A DNA stretch of 64,000 nt from Arachis hypogaea (GCF_003086295.3 NC_092038.1:101091837-101155836); one strand, 5' to 3'. Counted from the first letter of the stretch, positions 10,641 to 21,490 are shown. Notes: a model not told the origin generated them from the sequence alone. A program made the numbers and translations.

Positions 10641-11056
10641 TTATCAACATAACCCCTGAAAAAGACCGAGTAAAGGCCCAGAAAATGGGATCACAAAAAA
10701 TAACTTTTGAGGGGGACCTACATAAAGAAATCGGTCATAAGGCGCTAAAAATACAAACAAAGAGCGAGGAAACCGAGAAACAAGTCGGACCCCCCACAAG
10801 CATGGCCTCAAAAGGATCCAAGCTACAAACGATAAAGCACGCAAACAACCTAAAGAGGCCAGAACAACAAAATTTCAACAGATATCATGCATAAATAAGG
10901 CAAAAGCTTCAAGAGGTCACCACAAAACCAACCTCAGAAACTACTTTTGTTTTTCAAAAAAAGTTGCAAGACAGACAACTAGAAGCGTCAAACAAAACAA
11001 AGTTCAAAAGCCCACAAACCGGGCTGTTTACACAAAAATATCCAGAAAAAGATCAG
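10641..11056. other. Non-coding stretch of D between tandem repeat and antisense gene
   Basis: It holds decayed repeat units at first (ACCGAGTAAAGGCCCAGAAAA, to about 10760), then A-rich sequence. I see no supported gene. Confidence 0.5.
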
Positions 11057-12967
11057 CTAAAAATCGGGAGCTTTCCCGGCAGCATCAGTATGAGGAGAAG
11101 GTGGACGAGTCTGAAGGGGCACGGCATCTACGGTTCCATCATCCCGGTTCAGAATCTGGCAATCCGGATCAGATGTAACGGGAGGAACAGAGGAGGTCGA
11201 TACCTTAAGAGAAGGCACTGGGGGAGGATCAGTCTCTTCATCATCCTGGTCATCAGGGACAATCTTACCATCTCTCACGACATTATCCAGGCTGATGAGA
11301 GTCAAGTCGGCATCAGGAGCAACAACCCAGAACTGCTACATCAGGTTCTCGAAGGCAGCAGTTACGCTACCTACAAGGTGACCCTGAAGCTCACTATAAT
11401 TAACCCGAGCTATTTCCAACTCCTCCCGAAGATGCATCAATTCCCTATAAGCCGAGACATAGCTATCCTTATGTTTCAAAGCCATGTCTTCGGCCAGCTT
11501 CAGAGAAGCGGCAAGGGCAATAGAGCTGGCCTTCTCACCCTCAAGTTCCTTCTCCACCTTGGCCAACTTCACCTCCAACTCCTCCTTCAGACCCTTGATT
11601 CGATCAAACTCTGACTTGGCCTCCTCCATAAAAGATTTGGTAGCATGAACCAGAATCCCCTGAATGGTTTGAAAAATAGCCGCACCCATGTGGGCCATCT
11701 TCACACTATTTTGGGTAATAAAATACAAATGCTTTAAAAGAGACACATCGTCCATAGAAAGCCCACCATAGGGGGCAATTTGCTGGTCAACAAATTCAAT
11801 GGCATCAAAGTCCGGAGCATCCAAGTTAAAGGGTTTGGATGTTTTTTGCTTTTTCAAAGGTGGGGCACCAGGAGCTGCTGTAGAAGATTGTGGAGGATCG
11901 ACCAGACGAACCCGAGGAATAGGAATTACCTTCCTTGGCCCAGGAGAACTCGGAATAGGAGGTTTAACTGGAGCCTGGGAAGACCCCTCACCGACCACTT
12001 TGGCCGAAATGTTTAAAGCAGCAGTTGCCTTCTTCGCCTTCTTGAAGGCCTTCATGGAGTCATTGTTCTTAGACATCTCTGCAAACACAAAACAACCACG
12101 ACAAAGAGTTACAAAAGAGGAACAAAAAAGGAAATAAATATAGAGGCAAGTCGGGCCAATAGACAAACAAATACACAAAGCAGGCTGAACCAAGGACAGA
12201 TCATTCAGAAATCTCTTCGTATCCAGATGGGGAGGCTTCCCCCACAAATCTTCAAGAACAACTACAAAAGCCCGCTCAACCTCACTAAGCATTTCTCATG
12301 TGTAACGTGGCACTCTTACATTCTTTTGCCACTCTAGAGGAAAAGCAGGCTCGTCATTTTCATCAAGAAAAAAGGGGCGGGCCCCCTCAACAGCTCAAAC
12401 TTTAAAAAAGTAGTTCTTGAAGTCCTTAAAGGACTCATCATACATTGCAAACACTTTATGACCCTGGGCGGACCGGAAAGAAACCCAATAAGCTTTCTTT
12501 TTTGAAGAACCACCAGGCTTGGCAGAAACAAACAAGTAAAGAAAAAGAGTCTGGGAAAGTGTTACATCTAGTTCACTACAGAGAAGTTGGAAAATTTTAA
12601 TAAAACCCCAGGAATTGGGGTGAAGCTGGGATGGAGCAATATTACACGACCACAACAGATCAGTCTCAAAAGCAGTAAAAGGAAAAGAAACGTTTAACTG
12701 GCTAAAAAAGTATTCATAAGCATAAAAGAAGGGGTGTTCTCCCTCAAAAGAAGTCGGAAAGCACACTCTCTCATCAGAATCAGGGGCAACAAGCTCGTAA
12801 TCCTCCTCACGGGCAATGTTACCACAAATCCTATGGCGTTTCCTCAGCTCTGTGCAAAATTCAGCATCCACAACAGAAACACACAACAAAACAAGGGAGT
12901 CCAGCCAATCAGACATCTCCTCGGGAACTTTGGAAGACATCTCTACAATGTTATTACGAGAAGACAT
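11057..12967 (-). pseudogene. Antisense gene of the Tat element, degenerate
   Basis: Reading right to left, the start is the Met at 12967 (MSSRNN), just after a splice-acceptor-like TTTGTAG. The frame is interrupted by TGA (12395-12397), TGA (12296-12298) and TAG (11336-11338) but continues in the same frame each time. A probable intron ends at about 12077 (TTTGCAG before MSKNNDSMK). Exon 1 has PFFYAYEYFFSQL and SAKPGGSSKKKAYWVSF, like the N-terminal part of proteins annotated 'putative gypsy type transposon'. The second part ends in a long coiled coil (GLKEELEVKLAKVEKELEGE). Antisense ORFs 3' of pol are known in Tat elements; their function is unknown. The three stops suggest this copy is dead. 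Confidence 0.75.
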
Positions 12968-14051
12968 GAGGCCAACTAATCCTACAAAGTAAGAAAAGAA
13001 GATAAGGGTTACTACAAACATGTCGGACAAAGGGAGAAAACAACTCGGTCAGTAGATGAAATAGCGAAAAGGAAAACCCCAGGACTCAAACCAAAAGTCC
13101 TGGTGCATCCTTTGGAGGCAGTAACAAAGCAAGGTTTCCAGAAATACTCTACAACTTACATCCTAGCATTTCTCAAAAAGGATTCAAAACAACAAACGCT
13201 TTTCACCAAAGAAAAACACAGCAAATCATTACAAAGCCTGCCAAGCAATCCCAAACATCAAACACGACAAGCAGAGATCATTAAAGATGCAACCTTTTTT
13301 CAAAGATCAGGTAAAAAGCAAACCTCCAAAAACAAGGAACAGATGTAGATTCTCTGTCAGAAGCAACAAAACCCTAGAAAAGCCTCGACGAAAATGCCAA
13401 AAAGAGCATGAAAGAAAGCAAAACACGTTTACAGCCAAGGAAACAAAAGCAAAGATCACAAAAAGGTTCAAAGCTTTCAAACATGCGAAAACAGAACTTC
13501 ACCAAAAAACTAAAGACGAAGCTACGAAAGAAGCAAGAAAACCTAGTACCAACCTGGAAAAGGCAGCGAGCTTCAAAGAAACTGAAGATGGAAATCTGGG
13601 AACACCTTCTCACAAAGAACGCGAACAAAGAGCAATGTCGCAGGGAGAAACGTAAAACTCCAGGCGAAAACAGAAGCTCCAGAAACGCCAAAATGACGAC
13701 GCGAACACAGAGAAAAGGAGAGGCGCAAAACAAGAAAATAGAAGAGCGGAGAGAATTGAGAAGAGAAGTTATGAAAAGGGCAAAAGAAGAGAAACCGTTT
13801 CTGGGCTTTCAAAAATCAAAATAAAGAGCCAAAAGAAAACGGGGCAATTAATGCTAAAATTAAGGAAAGCATTAAACCCTCGCACGTTCCCAAAACGCCG
13901 ATATAAAAGCGCGCGCCTTTAGAGGAAACGTTCTACATTCAAAAGCTACTACAAAGGAATCGACAAAATGCTTGAGTTCGGCTTCACCAAAGAAGGACCG
14001 AAGTCAAGGACTCTACCTCAAAAAGAGAAGACCGAGCTCAAGCAGGGGCAC
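12968..14051. other. A-rich region between antisense gene and 3' LTR of D
   Basis: This purine-rich sequence has long spurious plus-strand frames made of Lys/Arg/Glu. For the antisense gene it is the upstream region and may hold its promoter and first non-coding exon. The last bases before the LTR, AAGCAGGGGCAC, are the only candidate polypurine tract and are weak. Confidence 0.5.
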
Positions 14052-14592
14052 TGTTCATACCCTGGGTCGAGCTGTCCAACCCGGGATGTTCTACGGGAAA
14101 AATGACCGACCTCTTCAGGTCAGGACAACCCGACCTCTTCTCAAAGAGCTCGGCCAAGTCACAGGAAAGCCCAAACAAAGGGCCCAAATAGAGGAACACG
14201 CCCCAAATCCTAAGGCGGCCCAAGCCTACAGAGAGAAGGGCGGTTCCCTTAAAGATAAGATGACCTCACTTAAAGATAAGATAAGATAAGATAACTAACT
14301 TATCTTATCCACAGAAGGCCACATCTCACCATTATAAATACACTGGAGCACCTAGGTATAACTCATACTCTGATTCTACTCAATACCTGCTTAATACCCT
14401 TGCTAACTTAAGCATCGGAGTCCCTTGCAGGTACCCCCACCCTCCGGGGACGAAGGATCAGCACCACTACCAAGTCCAACAAGTCGGACACATCAGCTCC
14501 GGCCGCCGTACACCTGCCGGACACGTCGGCTCCGACCAACACAGAAGATCTTATCCAAGATCGGCCTACAGTTTTAGGTAACCCTCGGAACA
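14052..14592 (+). repeat. 3' LTR of element D
   Basis: It has the same TGTTC...GAACA ends as the 5' LTR and a TATA box at 14333-14340. Differences from the 5' copy include GTCCAACC for GTCCGACC, AAAAATGACC for CAAAGCGACC and one indel in a C run. Confidence 0.93.
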
Positions 14593-14597
14593 GTTAG
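14593..14597. other. Right target-site duplication of D, GTTAG
   Basis: It lies directly after the LTR end GGAACA. The host sequence then resumes as TGTCGTAGTATACAAAC, matching the uninterrupted leader in A and K. Confidence 0.7.
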
Positions 14598-14933
14598 TGT
14601 CGTAGTATACAAACTTCTAAGTTTGGTGTCTTGCATGCATTGTTTATTTGATTTTAGTTGCATTTTGATTTTTCCTCATCATTAAAAATCCAAAAAAAAT
14701 TTTAATTTCTGTCTTTTCAAGTCAATAATGCAGAGAATTGAAGATTCAGAACATACATCAGAGGAATTACACAGAAAAAGCTGGGCGTTCAAAACGCTCA
14801 GTGAAGAAAGAAAACTGGAGTTTAAACGCCAGCCAGGGCACCTGGCTGGGCGTTTAACGCACAAAAGGGTGGCATTTTGGGCGTTAAACGCCAGAATGTA
14901 TACCATTCTGGGCGTTTAATGCCAGGATGGCAC
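14598..14933 (+). other. Leader of element E, second part, with palindrome array
   Basis: It continues E's leader (CTAAGTTTGGTGTCTTGCATG, then AT-rich). A five-unit palindrome array at 14782-14928 has centres at 14785, about 14818, 14850, 14881 and 14912, i.e. spacings of 31-33 bp. It ends GGATGGCAC, where the inverted LTR fragment F begins instead of the expected gag-upstream sequence. Confidence 0.8.
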
Positions 14934-16148
14934 TGGTGCACGAAATTGTGATCAATACTTTTCACAACTCAAATAATCCCCGGTGATGAATTCAAAAACT
15001 TGGTGTTCAATACCATGGCATGAACACAACTTCGCACAACTAACCAGCAAGTGTACTGGGTCGTCCAAGTAATAAACCTTACGCGAGTAAGGGTCGATCC
15101 CACAAAAGAAGCGCATCAGTACAAGAAAAGAAGGCTTATATGGATCCTGCAAGTGGCTCTCCATACTACAGAGGTAGCTTGGGAGCACATGCCTATCTGT
15201 GTACTGTTCTATTCTAAAAAGAAATCATAAGAGAAGCAAAACAGAAGGTTTGAAGACGCTCGACCAGAAGGGGGAAGTAGTACGCCCGGTTCACCAGGTT
15301 CTACCACTGCAGGGCCCAATCATACTCCAAATAAGAGTTTGATCCTGGCTCAACAGAGATTGTTGGTATGAAGCAAGCTATGGTCACCTTGTAAATCTTA
15401 GTCAGGCAAACTCAAATGGTTATGAATGATGAATAAAACATAAAGATAGAGATAGAGATACTTATGCAATTCATTGGTGGGAATTTCAGATAAGCGTATG
15501 AAGATGCTTGGTCCCTTCCATCTCTCTGCTTTCCTACCGTCTTCATCCAATCCTTCTTACTCCTTTCCATGGCAAGCTGTATGCAAGGGTTTCACCGTTG
15601 TCAGTGGCTACCTCCCATCCTCTCAGTGAAAATGTTCAACGCACCCTGTCACGGCACGGCTATTCATCTGTCGGTTCTCAATCAGGTTGGAATAGAATCC
15701 AGTGATTATTTTGCGTCTGTCACTAACGCCCAGCCTTCAGGAGTTTGAAGCTCGTCACAGTCATTCAATTATTGAATCTTACTCAGAATACCACAGACAA
15801 GGTTTAGACCTTCCGGATTCTCTTGAATGCCGCCATCAATTCTAGCTTATACCACGAAGATTCCGGTTAAAGAATCCAAGAGATATCCACCCAATCTAAG
15901 GTAGAACGGAGGTGGTTGTCAGGCACACGTTCATAGGTGAGAATGATGATGAGTGTCACGGATCATCACATTCATCAAGTTGAAGAACAAGTGATATCTT
16001 GGAATAAGAACAAGCGGAATTGAATAGAAGAACAATAGTAATTGCATTAATACTCGAGCTACAGCAGAGCTCCACACCTTAATCTATGGTGTGTAGAAAC
16101 TCCACCGTTGAAAATACATAAGAACAAGGTCTAGGCATGGCCGAATGG
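14934..16148 (-). repeat. Inverted LTR fragment F replacing E's gag
   Basis: It reads on the minus strand as the 3' two thirds of a family LTR, from its end (TGGTGCACG...) to the block GGCATGGCCGAATGG. Beyond that point the sequence switches to E's protease region. Comparison with A shows that about 2 kb of leader and gag (A 22398 to 24389) are missing and this piece sits in their place. It carries a 248-bp foreign insert. No target duplication or second LTR edge is present, so it is not a simple solo LTR. Confidence 0.8.
15105..15352 (+). other. 248-bp foreign insert ending in an SSU rRNA-like start; possible mitochondrial DNA
   Basis: All other LTR copies read CGATCCCACAGAGATTG here; in F this is split after CCCACA and resumes at ACAGAGATTG. 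The inserted sequence is unrelated to any other part of the window. Its last 19 bases (15334-15352) are AGAGTTTGATCCTGGCTCA, the near-universal 5' start of bacterial and plant mitochondrial small-subunit rRNA. The plastid version normally has TTCGATCC instead. The rest would then be upstream mitochondrial DNA captured as filler. A chance match, gene fragment or assembly chimera is possible. Confidence 0.5.
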
Positions 16149-17170
16149 GTCCACTAAGTAAGAAAGTTACCGAACTCCCTCCTAGTACTCTTCCAAGCAA
16201 TACAAAAGAGAATCCAAAAGGAGAGTGGAAGGCCATCAACATGGCTGAACTTGGAGAGGAGAAAGAGGCAGTGAGCGCCACTGAGGAAGACCTCAATGGA
16301 CGACCACTGGCCTCCAATGAGTTCCCTAATGAGGCACCATGGGAATCTGAGGCTCACACTGAGACCATAGAGATTCCATTGGATTTACTTCTGCCATTCA
16401 TGAGCTCTGATGAGTATTCTTCCTCTGAAGAGGATGAAGATATCACTGAAGAGCAAGTTGCCAAGTACCTTGGAGCAATCATGAAGCTAAATGACAAGTT
16501 ATTTGGTAATGAGGCTTGGGAGGATGAACCCCTTTTGCTCACCAAAGAACTGGATGACTTGACTAGGCAGAGATTACCTCAAAAGAGACAGGACCCTAGG
16601 AAGTTCTCAGTACCTTGTTCCATAGGCACCATGACCTTCAAGAAGGCTCTGTGTGACCTAGGGTCAAGCATAAACCTCATGCCTCTCTCTATAATTGAGA
16701 AGCTAGGGATCTTTGAGGTACAAGCTGCAAGAATCTCACTAGAGATGGCAGACAATTCAAGAAATCAAGCTTATGGACTTATAGAGGATGTTCTGGTAAA
16801 GATTGAAAACCTTTACATCCCTACTGATTTCATAGTCCTAGAGACTGGGAAGTGCATGGATGAATCCATCATCCTTGGCAGACCCTTCCTAGCCACAGCA
16901 AAGGCTGTGATTGATGTTGACAGAGGAGAATTGATCATTCAAGTGAATGAAGAATCCTTTGTGTTTAAGGCTCAAGGATATCCCTCTGTAACCATGGAGA
17001 GGAAGCATGAAGAGCTTCTCTCAAAACAGGGTCAAACAGAGCCCCCACAGTCAAACTCTAAGTTTGGTGTTGGGAGGCCACAACCAAATTCTAAGTTTGG
17101 TGTTGAACCCCCACATCCAAACTCTAAGTTTGGTGTTGGGAGGTTCCAACATTGCTCTGAGTATCTGTGA
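16149..17170 (+). pseudogene. Element E gag-pro remnant: C-terminal gag and aspartic protease
   Basis: The frame is open to 17170 but lacks the whole N-terminal gag. It has the acidic spacer (SSDEYSSSEEDEDITEE), the retropepsin with catalytic D in ALCDLGSSINLMPL, and the closing strand ILGRPFLATAKAVIDVDRGE. It ends in the threefold NSKFGV repeat. In the family's intact copies this is the C-terminal 340 residues of a 777-779 residue protein. It is joined at its 5' end to the LTR fragment F, so it has no start of its own. Confidence 0.85.
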
Positions 17171-17376
17171 GGCTCCATGAGAGCCCACTGTCAAGCTACT
17201 GACATTAAAGAAACGCTTGTTGGGAGGCAACCCAATGTTATATTTATCTATTTTCCATTGTTATTTTATGTTTTCTGTAGGTTGATGATCATGGGAAGTC
17301 ACAAAATAAATTGAAAAAGCAAAAATAGAATGAAAAACAGAAAGAAAAACAACACACCCTGGAGAAAAACTTGCTG

Positions 17377-17546
17377 GCGTTTAAACGCCAGTAAGGGCAG
17401 CAAATGGGTGTTTAACGCCCAGTCTGGCACCATTCTGGGCGTTTAACGCCAAAAAGGGGCACCAGACTGGCGTTAAATGCCAGGAAGGGGCAAGAAGCTG
17501 GCGTTAAACGCCAGAAATGGGCACCAGCCCGGCGTTTAACGCCAGA
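17377..17546 (+). repeat. Palindrome array of 31-bp period, element E
   Basis: GGCGTTTAACGCC-type units have their GCG at 17379, 17408 (mutated GTG), 17439, 17470, 17501 and 17532. Spacings are 29 and then 31 four times. It lies between the protease and ORF2, at the same place as in A, B and K. Confidence 0.9.
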
Positions 17547-18029
17547 ATTGGCATAAGGGAGCATTTTTGCTCGCCACTTGGTGCATGGATGAATTTTCCT
17601 TGACACCTCAGGATCCCCACCTACACCACCACTCTCTCTCTTCTTCACCCATTCACCAATCACCTCAACACCTCTTCCCCAAAAACCCCTCACCTATCAT
17701 ATCCCACTATTCTCTTCACCACTCACATCCACCCTTCATAAAACCCTACCTACCTCACCATTCAAATTCAAACCACTTTCCCTGCCAAACCCACCCATCC
17801 ATGACCGAACCCTACCCCCTCTCCCCACCCCTATATAAACCCTTCTTCACTCCTTCATTTTTACACAACATAAACACTACTTCTTCCCCTTGGCCGAACC
17901 ACAAAGCCACCTCCATCTCCTCTATTTCTTCTTCTTCTACTCTCTTCTTCCTTCTTTTACTTGAGGACGAGCAAACCTTCTAAGTTTGGTGTAGTAAAAG
18001 CATTGCTTTTTGTTTTTCCATAACCATTT
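17547..18029 (+). promoter_or_regulatory. Internal promoter and 5' leader of ORF2 in E
   Basis: Pyrimidine-rich sequence is followed by TATATAAA at 17832-17839 (CCCCTATATAAACCC) and then CT-rich leader. The hairpin is worn: TTTACTTG-AGGA-CGAGCAAA at 17956-17975, with one mismatch and one G-T pair. It is followed by CTAAGTTTGGTGTAG. Confidence 0.6.
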
Positions 18030-19154
18030 ATGGCATCTAAGGTCGGAGAAACCTCTAGAAAGAGGAAAGGGAAGGCAAAAGCTTCCACCTCCGAGTCATG
18101 AGAGATGGAGAGATTCATCTCAAGGGTGCATCAAGACCACTTCTATGAAGTTGTGGCCATGAAGAAGGTGATCCCCGAGGTACCTTTCAAACTCAAAAAG
18201 AGTGAATATCCGGAGATCCGACATGAGATCCAAAGAAGAGGTTGGGAAATTCTTACTAACCCCATTCAACAAGTCAGAATCTTAATGGTTCAAGAGTTCT
18301 ATGCCAATGCATGGATCACCAAGAACCATGATCAAAGTGTGAACCCGGACCCAAAGAATTGGCTTACAATGGTTCGGGGGAAATGCTTAGATTTTAGTCC
18401 GGAAAATGTAAGGTTGGCATTCAACTTGCCCATGATGCAAGGAGATGAACACCCTTACACTAGAAGGGTCAACTTTGATCAAAGGTTGGACCAAGTCCTC
18501 ATAGACATTTATGAAGAGGGCGCTCAATGGAAGAGAGATTCAAGAGGGAAGCCGGTTCAACTGAGAAGGCATGACCTCAAGCCCGTGGCTAAGGGATGGT
18601 TGGAGTTTATCCAACGCTCAATCATTCCCACTAGCAACCGGTCCGAAGTTACCATAGACCGGGCCATCATGATTCATAGCATCATGATTGGAGAGGAAAT
18701 ATAAGTTCTTGAGGTTATATCCCAAGAAATTTATAAGGTGGCAGACAAGTCCTCTACCTTGGCAAGGTTAGCCTTCCCTCTTCTCATTTGTCACCTCTAT
18801 TATTTAGTCAGAATTGACATAGAGGGAGACACCCTCATGGATGAGGACAAGCCCATCACTAAGAAAAGGATGGAGCAAACAACAGATTCCACTCATCACG
18901 AAATCCCTGAGATGCCTCAAGGGATGCACTTTCCTCCACAAAACTATTGGGAGCAAATTAACACCTCCCTAGGAGAATTGAGTTCCAACATGGGACAACT
19001 AAGGGTGGAGCACCAAGAAAATTCCATCCTCCTCCATGAAATTAGAGAAGATCAAAGAATCATGAGAGAGGAGCAACAAAGGCAAGGAAGAGACATTGAG
19101 GAGCTCAAGCACTCCATAAGATCTTCAAGAGGAAGAACATGTTGCCATCACTAA
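18030..19154 (+). pseudogene. ORF2 of element E ('putative plant transposon protein'-like), two stops
   Basis: This is the same gene as K's 374-residue ORF2. The first codons are MASKVGETS, then TGG is TGA at about 18099-18101. The frame reopens (MERFISRVHQDHFYEV) and stops again with TAA at 18702-18704. The last part (18705-19154) holds the coiled coil and ends SRGRTCCHH where K has a basic SRGRKSRHH. Function is unknown. Confidence 0.85.
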
Positions 19155-19687
19155 GGTGGACCCGTTCTTTAACTTCCTTGTTCTTTAATTTCCTGTTTTT
19201 CGAATTTTTATGCCTATGTTTATCTATGTTTGTGTCTTATGATCATTAGTGTCTCAGTGTCTATGCCTTAAAGTTATGAATGTCCTATGAATCCATCACC
19301 TTTCTTAAATGAAAAATGTTCTTAATTGGAAAAGAGAAGAATTGCATGAATTTTGAATTTTACAACAGATTAATTATTTTGATGTGGTGGCAATACTTTT
19401 GACTTCTGAATGTATGCTTAAACAGTGCATAAATCTTTTGAATTTGTTGTTCATGAATGTTGGATCTTGAAAGAATGATGAAAAAGGAGACATGTTACTA
19501 AGGATCTGAAAAATCATAAAAATGATTCTTGAAGCAAGAAAAGCAGTGAATTCAAAAAAAAAAGGGGGAGATTATGTGCGGAAAAAAAAGAGAGGAAAAA
19601 GAAAAAGAAAGAAAAAAATAATAATAAAGTCATGATCCAAGGCAAAAAGAGTGTGCTTAAGAACCTTGGACACCTCTAATTGGGGAC
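19155..19687 (+). other. 3' untranslated part of element E, truncated by B
   Basis: It is conserved with A (27416 onward) and K, including GATGTGGTGGCAATA and TTAAACAGTGCATA and an A/G-rich run at 19553-19625. It ends at TTGGGGAC; the expected continuation TCTAGCAAAGCTGAGTC is absent because B starts here. Confidence 0.8.
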
Positions 19688-19819
19688 TGGTAGCGCGAAA
19701 TTGTGATCACTACTTTTCACAAATCAAATAACCCCCGGTAATGAATCCAAAAACTTGGTGTTCAATACCATGGCATAAACACAACTTCGCACAACTAACC
19801 AGCAAGTGTACTGGGTCGT
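19688..19819 (-). repeat. 3' LTR of element B, distal piece
   Basis: It is the last 132 bp of the LTR in minus orientation (plus view TGGTAGCGCGAAATTGTG ... ACTGGGTCGT). It ends at the insertion point of A. Confidence 0.9.
19815..19819. other. Left target-site duplication of element A, GTCGT
   Basis: GTCGT precedes A's first base and is repeated exactly at 29953-29957 after A's last base. In B's intact 5' LTR the site reads GGGTCGTCCAAG once. Confidence 0.95.
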
Positions 19820-21466
19820 TGATGAGCGGATAATTTGTACGCTTTTTGGCATTGTTTTTAGTATGTTTTTAGTATGATCTAGTTAGTTTTTAGTATATTT
19901 TTATTAGTTTTTAGTTAAAATTCACTCTTCTGGACTTTACTATGAGTTTGTGTATTTTTCTATGATTTCAGGTATTTTCTGGCTGAAATTGAGGGACCTG
20001 AGCAAAAATCTGATTCGGAGACTAAAAAGGACTGCAGATGCTGTTGGATTCTGACCTACCTGCACTCGAAGTGGATTTTCTGGAGCTACAGAAGCCCAAT
20101 TGGCGCGCTCTCAACGGCGTTGGAAAGTAGACATCCTGGGCTTTCCAGAAATATATGATAGTCCATACTTTGCTCAAGATTTGATGGCCCAAACCGGCGT
20201 TCAAAGTCACCTTCAAGATTTCCAGCGTTAAACGCCGGAACTGGCACCCAAATGGGAGTTAAACGCCCAAACTGGCATAAAAGCAGGCGTTTAACTCCAG
20301 GAAGAGTCTCTGCACGAAAATGCTTCATTGCTCAGCCCAAGCACACACCAAGTGGGCCCGGAAGTGGATTTTTATGTCATTTACTCATTTCTGTAAACCT
20401 TAGGCTACTAGTTCTCTATAAGTAGGACCTTTTACTATTGTATTTGTAGACTTTGGTAGCTATCTTCATTTTTATGCTATCTTAGATCACTGGGAGGCTG
20501 GCCTCACGGCCATGCCTAGACCTTGTTCTTATGTATTTTCAACGGTGGAGCTTCTACACACCATAGATTAAGGTGTGGAGCTCTGCTGTACCTCGAGTAT
20601 TAATGCAATTACTATTGTTCTTCCATTCAATTCCGCTTGTTCTTGTTCTAAGATATCACTTGTTCTTCAACTTGATGAATGTGATGATCCATGACACTCA
20701 TCATCATTCTCACCTATGAACGTGTGACTGACAACCACCTCCGTTCTACCTTCGATTGGGTGAATATCTCTTGGATTCTTTAACCGGAATCTTCGTGGTA
20801 TAGGCGAGAACTGATGGCGGCATTCAAGAGAATCCGGAAGGTCTAACCTTGTCTGTGGTATTCTGAGTAGGATTCAATAATTGAATGACTGTGACGTGCT
20901 TCAAACTCCTAGCAGGCGGGGCGTTAGTGACAGACGCAAAAGAATCGATGGATTCTATTCCGGCCTGACCGAGAACCGACAGATGATTACCCCATGCTGT
21001 GACAGAGCATAGGCAATGTTTTCACTGAGAGGATGGGAGGTAGCCATTGACAACGGTGAAACCCTACACAAGCTTGCCATGGAAAGGAGTAAGAAGGATT
21101 GGATGAAGATAGTAGGAAAGCAGAGAGACGGAAGGGAAGGCATCTTCATACGCTTGTCTGAAGTTCCTACCAATGAATTACATAAGTATCTCTATCTTTA
21201 TCTTTATGTTTTTATGCGTTCATCACCATATCCATTTGAGTTTGCCTGACTAAGATTTACAAGATGACCATAGCTTGCTTCATACTAACAATCTCCGTGG
21301 GATCGACCCTTACTCGCGTAAGGTTTATTACTTGGACGACCCAGTGCACTTGCTGGTTAGTTGTGCGAAGTTGTGTAATGCCATGGTATTGAACACCAAG
21401 TTTTTGGGGTTCATGACCGGGGATTATGAGAGTTGTGAAAAGTATTGTTCACAATTTCGCGCACCG
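19820..21466 (+). repeat. 5' LTR of element A
   Basis: It starts TGATGAGCGGATAATTT. Its end reads CGCGCACCG where the 3' copy reads CGCGCACCA. A TATAAGTA box lies at 20417-20424. Three palindrome-type motifs have centres at 20225, 20256 and 20287, exactly 31 bp apart. It has a 3-bp TGT insertion near the end relative to the 3' LTR. Confidence 0.95.
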
Positions 21467-21472
21467 AGTTTT

Positions 21473-21490
21473 TGGCGCCGTTGCCGGGGA
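21473..21490 (+). other. Primer-binding site 1 of element A
   Basis: TGGCGCCGTTGCCGGGGA lies six bases after the LTR, in the usual place for tRNA priming of minus-strand synthesis. Confidence 0.9.

Larger units (their letters stand above)
4053..14592 (+). mobile_element. Element D: Tat-lineage Ty3/gypsy retrotransposon with both LTRs
   Basis: The 10.5-kb element has 542-bp and 541-bp LTRs with TGTTC...GAACA ends, a primer site, gag, protease-RT-RNaseH-RNaseH-integrase, a tandem-repeat region and an antisense gene before the 3' LTR. A second, archaeal-type RNase H and a long 3' region with antisense ORFs are hallmarks of the Tat group (Retand, Ogre, Grande relatives). By eye the two LTRs differ at about 15 positions, roughly 2.8 percent. 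Stops and a frameshift make it non-functional as it stands. Confidence 0.92.
1895..19687 (+). mobile_element. Element E: non-autonomous Athila-like retrotransposon, disrupted, hosting Tat element D
   Basis: In order: 5' LTR (1895-3520), primer site, leader, the Tat element D (4053-14592), leader remainder, an inverted LTR fragment in place of gag, protease tail, 31-bp palindrome array, internal TATA box and a broken ORF2. It ends at 19687 where element B begins, and no 3' LTR of E is visible. It is the most decayed of the four family copies, with stops in ORF2, a lost gag and a mutated primer site, so it is probably the oldest. Confidence 0.8.

Noticed and set aside
10685..10894. Short ORF MGSQKITFEGDLHKEIGHK in D
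   Set aside because: It lies in decayed tandem-repeat sequence with no conserved frame between units.
13287..13824. Lys/Arg/Glu-rich plus-strand ORFs in D's 3' region
   Set aside because: They come from A- and purine-rich DNA, overlap in several frames and show no domain. They lie upstream of the antisense gene.
15334..15352. A 16S/18S rRNA gene
   Set aside because: Only the first 19 bases match and the following ACAGAGATTG belongs to the LTR. It is recorded as a possible organelle fragment instead.
17567..17983. Ser/Pro/His-rich ORF before ORF2 (also 25862, 33757, 61612)
   Set aside because: It spans the CT-rich promoter and leader of ORF2; composition explains the open frame.
21016..21249. 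Recurrent small ORF containing MERSKKDWMKTVGKQRDG inside the LTRs of A, B, E and G
   Set aside because: It recurs because the LTRs are alike. It is absent from the L LTR at the same place, so there is no evidence of coding selection.
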